A stretch of DNA of 64,000 nt from Actinomyces johnsonii (GCF_006546835.1 NZ_VICB01000005.1:248001-312000), one strand, 5' to 3'. Positions 7,612 through 17,078 are shown, counted from the first letter of the stretch. Notes: generated by a model from the letters alone, not told the origin. Made by a program: numbers and translations.

Positions 7612-10167
7612 TCAGCCGATTCCGACGATGGGGGCCGGCAGCGGCGAACCGGAGCCGTCACGCCGCTCATCGGCCTGCGGCAGCGCGACCGGCTTGCCGT
7701 CCTCGCTCAGGGCCCGCGCCGGTGCCACACCCACCCAGGCGGTCACCAGTTCGTCCTCACCGCGCAGGAAGCGGTGGGAGCGCACCCCACCCGTGGCCCG
7801 GCCCTTGGCCGGGTATCGGTCCAGCGGCGTGACCTTGACACTGCCGCCGCCGGTGCCCGGAAGCGAGCCCTCGGACCCGGCCACCGTTACCACCACGGCC
7901 TCGGCCAGGAGCTCCTCGGGAACCGCCGCACCGGCGATGACTCGGGCGCCCTCGCGCAGCGAGATCCCCGCCATGCCGCCTGCACCCCGTCCCTGCGGGC
8001 GCACCTTGGCGGCCTGGAACCGCAGCAGCTGGGCATCGGAGGTCACCAGGGCCAGGAAATCCGTGTCCGCCGCGGTACCCGCGAAGACCACCCGGTCCCC
8101 GCCGGACAGGGAAATGACCTCCCAGGCCTCGGCGTTCCTGGGCTCATCACCGGGCTTGACCCGTTTGATGACGCCGCCCGCCGTGGCCAGGACGATCGGC
8201 GCATGGTCGGCCGGGCCCACCGGGACCAGACCCACCACCTTCTCCTCGGGATCGATATCCACCAGCTGGCGGGCCGGGGTCGCGCCGGCCAGGCCCGGGG
8301 CGTCCTCGGCGCGGGGCACCTCCGTCGTGGAGACGACGTCGAGCAGCACCAGCCGTCCGGTGTCGGTGACCGCGCCGATACGCCCCCGCGCCGTGGTGGC
8401 CACCTGGGAGGTCAGCGCGTCGTGGGGCCTGCGCCCGCCGATGCGGGCGACCGGCTCGGCGCCGGGGGTGCGCGCCACCAGACCGGTCGCCGAGAGCATG
8501 ACCCGGCACGGGTCGTCGGGAACGGTCAGCGGAACCGGCGACGAGCTCGGCATGAGCGTCATCGGTTCCACGGACGCCCCGGCCCGCCGCGCCATCCCGC
8601 CGGAGTCAGCGGATACCGAGGCGTCGTCCGGGGTTGCAGCGCTGCCCGCCGACGACGTCACGCGCTCACCGGAGGCCTCCACCAGCACCGTGCGCCGCGG
8701 GGTGCCGAACTGTTCGGCCACGGCCGCCAGCTCACGGGAGACTACGCGCCGCAGCAGGACGTCGTCGGCCAGGATCGCCTCCAGGGCCTCGATCTCCCGG
8801 GCCAGCTCGTCGCGCTCCTTTTCCAGCTCGATGACCGAGAACTTCGTGAGCCGACGCAGCTGCAGCTCAAGGATGTAGCTCGCCTGCGGCTCGGTGAGGT
8901 CGAAGACCTGCATGAGCCGAGTGCGCGCCGTGGCCGCGTCGTCGGAGGAGCGGATGACGGCGATGACCTCATCGATGTCGAGGATGGCGATGAGCAGGCC
9001 GTCCACCAGGTGAGCGCGCTCGCGGCGCTTGCCCAGGCGGAACCGGGTGCGCCGTGTGACCACCGTGAGGCGGTGGCGCACGAACACCTCCAGCAGCTCG
9101 CGCAGCCCCAGGGTGTGGGGTTGGCCGTCCACGAGGGAGACGTTGTTGATGCCGAAGGAGTCCTCCAACGGCGTGTGCTTGTAGAGCTGGGCCAGAACGG
9201 CCTCGGGGTTGTAGCCGTTCTTGACGCTGATGACCAGGCGGGTGCCGTGCCTGCGGTCGGTGAGGTCGGCGACGTCGGTGATGCCTTGGAGCTTCTTGGA
9301 GCCCACCGCCTCCTTGATCCGGGCGATGATCTTCTCAGGCCCCACCATGTAGGGCAGCTCGGTGACCACGATGCCCTTGCGGCGCGGCGAGACGGACTCC
9401 ACGTGGGCGGTGGCCCGCGTCAGGAACTTGCCGCGCCCCGTCCGGTAGGCCTCCCGGATCCCGTCCAGGCCCACGATTATGCCGCCGGCCGGCAGATCCG
9501 GCCCCGGCACGAAGGCCATGAGGTCCTCCAGGCTCGCCTCGGGGTGGGTCAGCAGGTGCCGGGCGGCCGCCACGACCTCCACCAGGTTGTGCGGCGGCAT
9601 ATTCGTGGCCATGCCCACCGCGATACCGGCCGCGCCGTTGACCAGCAGGTTCGGGAAGGCCGCGGGAAGGACCTCGGGCTCGGTGAGCGTGTAGTCGTAG
9701 TTGGGGGTGAAGTCGACCGTGTCCTCGTCCAGGTCCGCCGTCAGCGCCAGCGCCGGCGCGGCCAGGCGTGCCTCGGTGTAACGGGGGGCTGCCGGGCCGT
9801 CGTCCAGGGAACCGAAGTTGCCGTGCCCGTCGATGAGCGGCAACCGCATCGTGAAGGGCTGAGCCAGACGCACCAGCGCCTCGTAGATCGCGGTGTCGCC
9901 GTGGGGGTGGAGGCGTCCCATGACGTCGCCCACCACCCGCGAGGACTTCACGTGCGGACGGTCCGGGCGCAGGCCCATGCGGTCCATCTGGAACAGGATG
10001 CGGCGCTGAACCGGCTTAAGCCCGTCGCGCGCGTCCGGCAGGGCGCGTGCGTAGATGACGGAATAGGCGTACTCCAGGAAGCTGGTACGCATCTCCGTGG
10101 ACAGGTCGAGGTCGACGATCTCCCCGTCGGTCGGGGGAGGAGTCTGGGTGGAGGCAGACTTCGGCAT
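7612..10167 (-). CDS. parC: DNA topoisomerase IV subunit A (ParC-type)
   Basis: An 851-residue breakage-reunion subunit that pairs with ParE. The start MPKSASTQ at 10167 precedes the conserved EMRTSFLEYAYSVIYARALP segment, so the longer open frame is rejected. The catalytic tyrosine is in APRYTEARL, at about residue 130. The quinolone-determining region RVVGDVMGRLHPHGDTAIYE is intact, with Asp and not Ser at the first hot-spot position (GDVMG). The C-terminal part has repeated strands expected of the pinwheel DNA-binding domain. It lies on the opposite strand to parE, with two unrelated genes between them. Confidence 0.92.
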   Translation of the reverse strand: MPKSASTQTPPPTDGEIVDLDLSTEMRTSFLEYAYSVIYARALPDARDGLKPVQRRILFQMDRMGLRPDRPHVKSSRVVGDVMGRLHPHGDTAIYEALVRLAQPFTMRLPLIDGHGNFGSLDDGPAAPRYTEARLAAPALALTADLDEDTVDFTPNYDYTLTEPEVLPAAFPNLLVNGAAGIAVGMATNMPPHNLVEVVAAARHLLTHPEASLEDLMAFVPGPDLPAGGIIVGLDGIREAYRTGRGKFLTRATAHVESVSPRRKGIVVTELPYMVGPEKIIARIKEAVGSKKLQGITDVADLTDRRHGTRLVISVKNGYNPEAVLAQLYKHTPLEDSFGINNVSLVDGQPHTLGLRELLEVFVRHRLTVVTRRTRFRLGKRRERAHLVDGLLIAILDIDEVIAVIRSSDDAATARTRLMQVFDLTEPQASYILELQLRRLTKFSVIELEKERDELAREIEALEAILADDVLLRRVVSRELAAVAEQFGTPRRTVLVEASGERVTSSAGSAATPDDASVSADSGGMARRAGASVEPMTLMPSSSPVPLTVPDDPCRVMLSATGLVARTPGAEPVARIGGRRPHDALTSQVATTARGRIGAVTDTGRLVLLDVVSTTEVPRAEDAPGLAGATPARQLVDIDPEEKVVGLVPVGPADHAPIVLATAGGVIKRVKPGDEPRNAEAWEVISLSGGDRVVFAGTAADTDFLALVTSDAQLLRFQAAKVRPQGRGAGGMAGISLREGARVIAGAAVPEELLAEAVVVTVAGSEGSLPGTGGGSVKVTPLDRYPAKGRATGGVRSHRFLRGEDELVTAWVGVAPARALSEDGKPVALPQADERRDGSGSPLPAPIVGIG

Positions 10168-10307
10168 GGGCGCATTGTCCGGGGAATCGGGCCGAAAACA
10201 AACCACGACACCCGGGCGTGACAGGTCAGACGCGCCCGCTGACAGCGATCGGCGGGCTTTGAACGGGGCCGCCGGCGCTCGACGACGATGGCCCAGACGA
10301 TGGCACA

Positions 10308-10937
10308 ATGGCGCCCATGACGACCCACTCACGCCAGAACTCGGCTGCAGGCCCGGTCCCCTCCGAGGAACCCCAGGACGCGGCCGCCGAGCTGGCGCAG
10401 CAGGTCGAGCTCGCCGGCTACTACCCCGACCTGGTGCTCGACACCCTCCGACTGGCCGCGGGCGAGGAGGAGATCGTCTCCGGCATGGTCCAGGCCGAGA
10501 CCACCTTCGCCGAGGCCGTCCACCGGCACCTGACCGTTCTGTCCCTGACCTCCACCCGCCTCATCATCGTCCACGTCGATGACGCCCCCCGCGACGACGG
10601 TGGCCCCGGCGCCCTGGCCACCAGCGAGGCCGTCCCCCTCAGCCGCATCCGTTCCATGGCTCTGACCCGCGGCGTCTCCGATCCCGCCCGGGGCGGCGGC
10701 ACCCTGACCGAGATGACGATCGCGATCTCCTGGGGCTCGGTGCGACGCATCGACATAGAGCCCGCCACCTGCGGCGACCCCGACTGCCAGGCCGACCACG
10801 GCATGACCGGCGTCTCCGTCCCCGACGACATCGTCATCCGCGTGGCCGCGGGCGTCGAAGGGGCCTCCGCCTTGGCCCGGGCCGAGGCCTTCGCTGGCCG
10901 GCTCTCGCAGATGACGGCCCGCGCCGCCTCGGCGTGA
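10308..10937 (+). CDS. DUF5998-type actinobacterial protein
   Basis: A 209-residue cytosolic protein that I recall as the DUF5998 family, found near sigA/topoisomerase genes in actinobacteria. Visible parts are a helical start (LAQQVELAGYYPDLVLDTL), a beta-rich middle (HRHLTVLSLTSTRLIIVHVDD) and a CGDPDCQADHGMTG segment whose Cys and His could bind metal. ATGs at 10308 and 10317 are both possible. It is divergent from parC. Its stop overlaps the next gene's GTG, so the two are probably cotranscribed. Function is unknown. Confidence 0.72.
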   Translation: MAPMTTHSRQNSAAGPVPSEEPQDAAAELAQQVELAGYYPDLVLDTLRLAAGEEEIVSGMVQAETTFAEAVHRHLTVLSLTSTRLIIVHVDDAPRDDGGPGALATSEAVPLSRIRSMALTRGVSDPARGGGTLTEMTIAISWGSVRRIDIEPATCGDPDCQADHGMTGVSVPDDIVIRVAAGVEGASALARAEAFAGRLSQMTARAASA

Positions 10938-12286
10938 CGGGACCCGCGATGAGGCCTCAGATGCTCGCCGAGGATGATGCCGAGGATCCTGTTCCGACTC
11001 CCGTCCCGAACCACCCGCAGGATCCGGCACTCCGCTACGTCCTGGCGGTCGGTGCCGTCAGCGCCGGGCTGTCCCTCAGCGATACCGGCAACGGTGGCGA
11101 AGCAGTCCTCGGCTCAGTTGCCGATTCAGTCGTCACCGACGCCCGGGCCCGTCACATCGCCCGCAGCTGGGGGATCGAGCCGACCGGGAGGCCCGGTGAG
11201 ACCCCCGCCGGTGGTCCAGGAACCGTCGTCGTCCTCGTGGACGGGCTGGGTCTGGAGATGCTCCATCAACGGCGCGGGCACACCCCCACTCTGCGCCGAT
11301 GGCCGGAGCGGGGCTATCAGGGCGCAGATGGTAACGACGAGGGAATCCTCACCTGCCGCCCCTCGACGACGGCCGCGGCCCTGACCATGTTGGGGACCTC
11401 GGCCCTGCCCGGCACCACCGGGATGGTCGGCTACTCGGTGCTCAACCCTCGCCTGGGACCTGCTCTTCCCGCCTCTACCGCGCCCAGCCCCGCCCAAGTC
11501 CTCAGCCTCATCACCTGGCAGGGCGATGACGCCCCCAGTCCCCGGGCCTGGCAGGACGTTCCCACGATCTTCGAGCGCGTCCCCGCAGGGAGCGCGGTGA
11601 GCATCGGGCCCGCGCGTTTCGCCGGCTCCGGCCTGACCGAGGCGGCCCTGCGGGGCGCCGAGCACCTGGGTGCTGATCGCCTGGAGGACCGGCCCGGTCT
11701 GGCGGCGGGCGCTCTGCGCCGCGGCACGCCCCTGGTCTACCTCTACGTCGGCGAGCTGGACAAAACCGGCCACAGGCACGGCTGGCTCAGTCCGCAGTGG
11801 CTGGCCCAGCTCGAACGCCTCGACGCCGCCATGGCTGAGCTGATCCGTCGGGTCCCCGCCGGCACCCGAATCATCCTGAGCGCCGACCACGGGATGGTCG
11901 ACACCGACGCCGACCATCGCATCGACCTGAGCGCCCACCGTGAGCTCGTGCGCGACGTCGTCGCCGTCGCCGGTGAGCCCCGCCTGACGCACCTGCACGT
12001 CGCCGAGGGCGACGCGGACCTGGCCGCCGAGGTAGTGCACCGGTACCGCCACGTCCTGGGGGAACGGGCAGCGTGGATTGGAACCCGCGAACAGGCCGCC
12101 GAGCACCTGGGGACTCTCAGCCCACGGGCGCTCGGCGTCGTCGGCGACGTCGTCGTGGCGATGGCCTCCACCTGGGTGCTCGTGGATCCCCGGGTCCACT
12201 CCGAGGCCGCAATCGCCATGCCCGGCGTCCACGGCTCCTTCACACCGGCCGAAACCGAAGTGCCGCTGCTCGTCACCGAGGCCTGA
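10934..12286 (+). CDS. Alkaline-phosphatase-superfamily phosphodiesterase
   Basis: A 450-residue enzyme of the type I phosphodiesterase/nucleotide pyrophosphatase kind. Metal and nucleophile motifs appear in order: VVLVDGLGLEML (Asp), PSTTAAALTMLGT (Thr nucleophile), YVGELDKTGHRHG (Asp and His), SADHGMVD (Asp-His) and a final GVHGSF His. No secretion signal is evident. The GTG at 10934 overlaps the upstream stop by 4 bases; an ATG at 10949 is an alternative. The likely job is hydrolysis of a phosphodiester or nucleotide pyrophosphate; the substrate is unknown. Confidence 0.83.
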   Translation: MTGPAMRPQMLAEDDAEDPVPTPVPNHPQDPALRYVLAVGAVSAGLSLSDTGNGGEAVLGSVADSVVTDARARHIARSWGIEPTGRPGETPAGGPGTVVVLVDGLGLEMLHQRRGHTPTLRRWPERGYQGADGNDEGILTCRPSTTAAALTMLGTSALPGTTGMVGYSVLNPRLGPALPASTAPSPAQVLSLITWQGDDAPSPRAWQDVPTIFERVPAGSAVSIGPARFAGSGLTEAALRGAEHLGADRLEDRPGLAAGALRRGTPLVYLYVGELDKTGHRHGWLSPQWLAQLERLDAAMAELIRRVPAGTRIILSADHGMVDTDADHRIDLSAHRELVRDVVAVAGEPRLTHLHVAEGDADLAAEVVHRYRHVLGERAAWIGTREQAAEHLGTLSPRALGVVGDVVVAMASTWVLVDPRVHSEAAIAMPGVHGSFTPAETEVPLLVTEA

Positions 12287-12340
12287 AAGCCCGGGCGTTC
12301 CGAGAGGCCCCGAGAGATCCTGAGAGGTCCGGTCGCTTAG

Positions 12341-13792
12341 CTACTCGGGCCTGGCGCCGAAGACGATCTCGTCCCAGGAGGGGACGGAGCGGCGCGAGCG
12401 GCGACGCGACTTCTTCTTGGCTGGAACCGTCCTGGGCATGTCGGGCAGTGTCTCCTGGGCGCCCGCGGCCGACGGGCCTGGGGCGGCCTTGGCCATGACC
12501 TCCGAGCGCGAGGGCATGGGAATCTCCGGCACCGGCTCGGTGGGGCTGTCGGCTCCCACCGGGGCCTGGCTGCCCACCGGTACACGTCCGAGGGCGGGGC
12601 TCGGGGCCGACGGCGCCGCCGAGGGAGCACTGGAGGCCGTTACCAACCTGGTCCCGGCCGGATGGTTGCCGGTGTGCAGACGCCGGCGCTCCGACATGGA
12701 GTAGACCTGTGCGTTCAGGCCCGCGGCCTGCTCGAGGGGATCATCGGCCGACCTGGCGCGGGTCTGGGTGTGGCGCTCCTCGATCCCCCTATTCGGGGGC
12801 GAGGGGACTTCGGGGCTGTCCGGACTGCTGATGTAGTCGATGCCGTGAGGGTCTGTGAAGGCGTCATCATTGCCGGGACCCTGCCCCTGGAGACCACCCA
12901 GATCGTCATCGTGGGGAATCTCGACCTCTACACGCCGGCCCCGGCTGGAGGCCAGATCGGCCAGCAGCGCATCGGTGTCGTCCGCTGACATCGCCCCGCC
13001 GGTGGGACGGGCGTACTCCCGTACCGGAAGCATCCCGGCAGGCATCTCGACGGCCAGGCCGGTCGACTCGCCGGAGGCAGCGCCCGGAGCGGAGACGGCC
13101 GAAATCGCGCCGGTGCCGGGCGAACCGGCGGTAGCGGGGGAGCGCCCCGACTGGGCCGACGGCGCGGTGGCCGAGGCTCCGGGCGCCTTCGAGTCCTGGT
13201 CGAAGACCGCTGGGCGCCTCGAGCCCGCCCCCGCCTCCGTGAGCCAGCGCGCCTCGTCGTCCAGGGCGTGAACCGCGCGGGCCGTCAGGTCCAGTGACCA
13301 GCGGGCCTGTTTCTCCTCGGCGGACTGCACGAAGGTCACCATGATGAGCCAGGGGTCGCGGCCCTCGCGCAGCGCATCCCACTCAAGGCTGGAGGGGTCA
13401 ACGCCCCGGGTGGCCAGTCGGTCCACGACCAGCTCGCCGAGCAGGGGGGAGTCCTTCTCCCAGCCGATACGGCAGGACTGGGCCTGCGAGACGGCCCACT
13501 GGCGCTCCGCGAGCACCGGCCCCTCGAAACGGCGCACGTGCTCCACGTCCATGCCCGTGCTGATCGCGACCTCGGCCGCGGTGGCGCCGGCGCGCATGTA
13601 CGCCTGGAGCTGGCGGGGGCGCAGGGGCGCCGGTCCTTCGGTGGTCGTCCCCGATGGGGGCACGATTGCGCCGCGGTCACGGCGTACCGCAGCCCTGAGG
13701 GCGTCATCGACGACGATGCTGTAACGCTCGCCGTCTTCGTCTGTCATGACAATCGTGTCACCGTTGGCACCCAGCAGCTCGAGTTCGACCAT
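12341..13792 (-). CDS. sepH: Septation protein SepH
   Basis: A 483-residue actinobacterial cell-division protein. The start is set at 13792 because MVELELLGANGDTIVMTDE matches the family N-terminus (DUF3071), including the helix-turn-helix-like stretch LRPRQLQAYMRAGATAAEVA. The middle is low-complexity and Ser/Pro/Gly-rich. The tail is basic and ends in the conserved SVPSWDEIVFG motif. SepH is known in Streptomyces to bind and stabilise FtsZ polymers. It is divergent from the DUF4193 gene with a 338-base gap. Confidence 0.92.
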   Translation of the reverse strand: MVELELLGANGDTIVMTDEDGERYSIVVDDALRAAVRRDRGAIVPPSGTTTEGPAPLRPRQLQAYMRAGATAAEVAISTGMDVEHVRRFEGPVLAERQWAVSQAQSCRIGWEKDSPLLGELVVDRLATRGVDPSSLEWDALREGRDPWLIMVTFVQSAEEKQARWSLDLTARAVHALDDEARWLTEAGAGSRRPAVFDQDSKAPGASATAPSAQSGRSPATAGSPGTGAISAVSAPGAASGESTGLAVEMPAGMLPVREYARPTGGAMSADDTDALLADLASSRGRRVEVEIPHDDDLGGLQGQGPGNDDAFTDPHGIDYISSPDSPEVPSPPNRGIEERHTQTRARSADDPLEQAAGLNAQVYSMSERRRLHTGNHPAGTRLVTASSAPSAAPSAPSPALGRVPVGSQAPVGADSPTEPVPEIPMPSRSEVMAKAAPGPSAAGAQETLPDMPRTVPAKKKSRRRSRRSVPSWDEIVFGARPE

Positions 13793-13910
13793 GGGTGGGG
13801 CCTCCTTCATCCCGATGTCAGCACGATATGCTCCACTACGCCTCACAGCCTGCCACCCGCAGACGTCAAGCCGTGGGAGGCGCAGCGGTGTGCCACATGT
13901 GAAGCACGTG

Positions 13911-13934
13911 TGAATACCCTCGTGAATACCCTCG
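13911..13934. repeat. Tandem 12-bp repeat in the sepH upstream region
   Basis: TGAATACCCTCG occurs twice with no spacer, about 120 bases upstream of the sepH start and 50-70 bases upstream of the promoter of the gene at 14131. It could be a binding site for a regulator of either gene; it may also be chance slippage. Confidence 0.4.
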
Positions 13935-13983
13935 GGTGGCGCGCACTGCAAGCGAACTGTGCTCTTTCATTGGGCGATTTGGC

Positions 13984-14011
13984 TTGACGGGCCGCCTGTC
14001 GGTGCTATTGT
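13984..14011 (+). promoter_or_regulatory. Likely housekeeping promoter of the 14131 gene
   Basis: TTGACG at 13984-13989 and TATTGT at 14006-14011 are separated by 16 bases, a good primary-sigma match. It would give a leader of about 110 bases before the ATG at 14131. The rest of the 338-base intergenic stretch 13793-14130 shows only the tandem repeat listed above. Confidence 0.55.
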
Positions 14012-14130
14012 GCGCGTGCCTTCCGGGACGGATGCGCCGGTCGTCGTCACGACGCCAATGTGCCTGCACGGCTCGACCGCCGTCCCCGGAGGCCACCCGA
14101 GAGCCGTCGACAGAAAAGAGTGACGAGGCC

Positions 14131-14436
14131 ATGGCGACCGACTACGACGCCCCGCGCAAGAATGATGACGAGCCCGAGGCCGATTCCATCGAGGAGCTGA
14201 CCTCGCGGCAGAAGGACCAGTCCTCCGCCGCGATCGAGGAGGACGAGAATGAGGCCGCCGAGGGTTTCGAGCTTCCCGGGGCGGACCTGTCTCGCGAGGA
14301 GCTGAGCGTTCACGTCGTTCCCCAGCTCGAGGACGAGTTCACCTGCTCGGAGTGCTTCCTCGTCCACCACCGCAGCCAGCTGGCCTTCGTCGACGAGGCG
14401 ACCGGCCTGCCGGTGTGCGCCGACTGCGCCGGCTGA
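14131..14436 (+). CDS. DUF4193 zinc-ribbon-like protein
   Basis: A 101-residue acidic protein starting MATDYDAPRKNDDEPE and ending with a four-cysteine cluster (CSECFLVHHRSQ and VCADCAG), the signature of the actinobacterial DUF4193 family (Rv2699c-like). The two CxxC pairs should bind zinc. It opens the block whose order matches mycobacterial Rv2699c-Rv2689c. A GACGAGG ribosome site lies just before the ATG. Its function is not known. Confidence 0.88.
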   Translation: MATDYDAPRKNDDEPEADSIEELTSRQKDQSSAAIEEDENEAAEGFELPGADLSREELSVHVVPQLEDEFTCSECFLVHHRSQLAFVDEATGLPVCADCAG

Positions 14437-14464
14437 CGATCCCACCCGAACTCAGGAGAACCCT

Positions 14465-15163
14465 ATGGGACTGTTCTCGCGCCGCCGTGACGACGCGTCC
14501 ACCGAAACCGACGAGCCCGCCCTCGACTCCGACGACGGCTCCGGCGAGTCCACGGCTTCTGGCCCCTGGGACTTGCACGAGCTGCCCGAGGACCAGGAGG
14601 AGGTGCCCCGCATCGATCTGGGCTCGCTGCGGATCCCGGCCGTCGACGGGATGCAGCTGCGCATGGAGCAGGGGCCCGAGGGCACCATCACCGCGGTGGT
14701 CCTCGCGCTGGGCGGCTCGGCACTCGAACTGAGGGTCTTCGCCGCACCGCGCACCGCCGGTATCTGGGATGAGCTGCGAGGCGACATCGCCGATGAGCTC
14801 GCCGGAAGCGGTGCCCGCTACGAGGAGAGCTACGGGGAGCACGGTACCGAGCTGGTCGCCCACCTGCCCATGCGCGGCCCCGACGGCAAGACGACGACCG
14901 GCACGATCCGCTTCCTGGGCATCGACGGGCCCCGCTGGTTCCTAAGGGGCGTCCTTCAGGGGCATGCCGCCTCCTCCGAGCAGTCGGCCCAGGCCCTGCG
15001 GGAGGTTCTGCGTGGCATCGTCGTCGTTCGCGATGGTCAGGCCCGTCCTCCCCGGGAGATTCTTCCCCTGCACGCCCCTGGGGCCGCGGCTGGCCCCGAG
15101 GCCGAGGACCTGCCCGGCATCGACCCGCTCGCTCCCGGTCCGACCATCGCCGAAGTGCGTTAG
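14465..15163 (+). CDS. DUF3710 family protein
   Basis: A 232-residue soluble protein recognisable as DUF3710 from its start MGLFSRRRDD, an acidic linker, then the domain with the segments LGSLRIPAVDGMQLRMEQ and GPRWFLRGVLQG. It begins 28 bases after the DUF4193 gene. In mycobacteria dut (dUTPase) and a DUF3093 gene lie in exactly this gap; here they are absent. The gene following starts right after its stop codon. Function is unknown. Confidence 0.88.
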   Translation: MGLFSRRRDDASTETDEPALDSDDGSGESTASGPWDLHELPEDQEEVPRIDLGSLRIPAVDGMQLRMEQGPEGTITAVVLALGGSALELRVFAAPRTAGIWDELRGDIADELAGSGARYEESYGEHGTELVAHLPMRGPDGKTTTGTIRFLGIDGPRWFLRGVLQGHAASSEQSAQALREVLRGIVVVRDGQARPPREILPLHAPGAAAGPEAEDLPGIDPLAPGPTIAEVR

Positions 15164-15541
15164 ATGTCGGTGCTGTCCGTCCGTCTGAAGCGGCTCGTCC
15201 AGTCGCTGCGCACCAGCCGCGAGCACCTCGAGGCCGAGGACGAGGAGCGCTCCGCCAGCCGCCGGGGCACTGATCCGATCGGGGCCCTGGCCTCGCGGCA
15301 GCGGGCTCGCGTCTCGGGGGTTCTGCAAGCGGTTACCTACCGCTCCAGTCAGGACAAGCCGATTCTCGTCGGGCAGCTCTACGACGGCACCGGCAGCATC
15401 GACCTGGTGTGGTGGGGGCGACGGCGCATCGCGGGTATCAAGCCGGGCATTCACCTGCTGGCCGAGGGACGAGTCGCCGACGGCACCCACCGCCTGCAGA
15501 TCCACAACCCCGCTTATCAGTTGCTGGGGCCGGGGCAATAG
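15164..15541 (+). CDS. OB-fold nucleic-acid-binding protein
   Basis: A 125-residue protein matching the Rv2694c-type OB-fold family. The N-terminal third is a charged helix; the OB-fold begins near residue 45 (RQRARVSGVLQAVTY) and includes GQLYDGTGSIDLVWWGRR, a pattern also seen in RecG-like and tRNA-anticodon-type OB domains. The ATG directly abuts the preceding TAG stop, so translation is coupled. It probably binds single-stranded nucleic acid; the partner is unknown. Confidence 0.85.
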   Translation: MSVLSVRLKRLVQSLRTSREHLEAEDEERSASRRGTDPIGALASRQRARVSGVLQAVTYRSSQDKPILVGQLYDGTGSIDLVWWGRRRIAGIKPGIHLLAEGRVADGTHRLQIHNPAYQLLGPGQ

Positions 15542-15576
15542 CGACCGGCAGCGAGTTTCCGGGGAAGGACTTACGA

Positions 15577-16368
15577 ATGAGCAGCCGTTCTGCTGACACT
15601 ACGCGCACGGGACTGGGCGCGATCGACTCCGAGCGCTTCGACGCCATGACCGCCGTGGGCGGATGGCGCGGCATCGTCGAGTCCGTCGTGCCCACTCTCG
15701 TGTTCGTCCTCGTCATGGCGGTGCGGCCCACCGCCCTGGTGATGGCCCTAGCCGCCTCCCTGGCCGTCAGCGCCGTCGGCCTCGCGGCCCGCCTGGTCCA
15801 GCGCCAGTCTCCGGCCCAGGTCGTGGGTGGAATCGTCTTGGTGCTCATCTCGGCCCTGTGGGCCTGGCGCAGCGGCGAGGCCTCCAACTTCTACGCCACC
15901 GGACTCATGATCAACGCGGCTTGGCTGGTCGCCTGCCTAGTCTCCCTGCTCATCGGCTGGCCGGTCGTGGGCGCCCTCATGACCCTGTGGCACCGGGTCG
16001 CCGACGAGTCGGACGGGAGCGGAAATCCAGAAGAGTCTGAGGCGACGGAAGCGATCGATGACCCCGACGCCACCGCCGACGATGATCCCGCCGCGCGCCC
16101 ATCGGCCTGGCGCACCGACCCGGCCCTGCGCAACGTGAAACTCCGCTACCACGCGGGCACCTGGGTTCTGACGCTGATGTTCGCCCTGCGGCTCGTCGTC
16201 GAGGTGCCCCTTTTCCTGGCCGGCGAGCGGGCCGTGTCCTACCTGGGCGCCGCCCGCCTCATCCTGGGCGTGCCGCTGTACGCCCTGACCCTGTGGTTCA
16301 TCTGGCTCCTGGTCGCCCCCGGCCGGATCGCCCGGGCCGAGGCGCGCACTGATCGCACTGACCAGTAG
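15577..16368 (+). CDS. DUF3159 membrane protein
   Basis: A 263-residue inner-membrane protein of the DUF3159 family (Rv2693c-like). The ATG at 15577 follows GGGGAAGGAC. About six hydrophobic helices are visible: three near residues 28-100 (for example TLVFVLVMAVRPTALVMALA), one near 108-135, a charged cytosolic loop (residues 140-190, DESDGSGNPEESEATEA), and two near the end. Position after the OB-fold gene is conserved in actinobacteria. Function is unknown. Confidence 0.85.
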   Translation: MSSRSADTTRTGLGAIDSERFDAMTAVGGWRGIVESVVPTLVFVLVMAVRPTALVMALAASLAVSAVGLAARLVQRQSPAQVVGGIVLVLISALWAWRSGEASNFYATGLMINAAWLVACLVSLLIGWPVVGALMTLWHRVADESDGSGNPEESEATEAIDDPDATADDDPAARPSAWRTDPALRNVKLRYHAGTWVLTLMFALRLVVEVPLFLAGERAVSYLGAARLILGVPLYALTLWFIWLLVAPGRIARAEARTDRTDQ

Positions 16369-16412
16369 CCCCGTCACCCTGAGTCCGGTGAACGCGGCTC
16401 AGGGCTGCACGG

Positions 16413-17075
16413 TCACGTGAAGATGAGGGGCAGTTCCTTCAGGCTGGACTCCCCCTCGCGCGCCGTGAGGAAGATGAGCTCGTCCCCACGCTCGAAGCGC
16501 TCGTCGCGATCGGGCGTGATGGGGCGGTAATCGCGCAGGATCGCCGCCAGCACTGTGTGGGGCGGCAGCTCGATGTCGGAGACGAGCTCGCCGACGACCG
16601 GTGAGTCCTCCGGCAGGGTCAGCTCGTGCATGGAGGCGCCCGACTGGTGGAAGTGGAAGATGCTCACCAGGCTGCCCACGCTGACGGCCTCCTCCACCAG
16701 GGCCGTCATGAAGCGGGGCGTCGACACGGCCACGTCCACGCCCCAGGTCTCGTCGAAGAGCCACTCGCTCTTGGGATTGTTGATCCGGGCCACGGTGCGG
16801 GGCACCCCGTACTCGGTTTTGGCCAGTAGGGAGATCACCAGGTTGGCCTTGTCGTCCCCGGTGGCGGCCACGATGACGTCGCAGGTCTCGGCCCCGGCGC
16901 GCTCAAGCGCCTCGATGTCGCAGGCATCCGCCAGCTGCCAGTCTGCCTCGGGGACAGAGGCGATGCGCATGGCCTCGGCGGAGCGGTCGACGAGTGTGAC
17001 CTCGTGACCGTGGCTGATGAGCTCGCGGGCGATGGAACGGCCCACGGATCCGGCTCCGGCAATCACGATCTGCAT
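16413..17075 (-). CDS. TrkA-type potassium-uptake regulator (second copy)
   Basis: A 220-residue RCK protein: an N-terminal NAD-binding Rossmann fold (MQIVIAGAGSVGRSIARELI, then LVDRS) and a C-terminal TrkA_C domain from about residue 140. It equals the mycobacterial CeoC position. Such proteins gate K+ channels or transporters in response to nucleotides. It is downstream of the sister gene, 3 bases apart, forming an operon. Confidence 0.88.
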   Translation of the reverse strand: MQIVIAGAGSVGRSIARELISHGHEVTLVDRSAEAMRIASVPEADWQLADACDIEALERAGAETCDVIVAATGDDKANLVISLLAKTEYGVPRTVARINNPKSEWLFDETWGVDVAVSTPRFMTALVEEAVSVGSLVSIFHFHQSGASMHELTLPEDSPVVGELVSDIELPPHTVLAAILRDYRPITPDRDERFERGDELIFLTAREGESSLKELPLIFT

Positions 17076-17078
17076 GGC

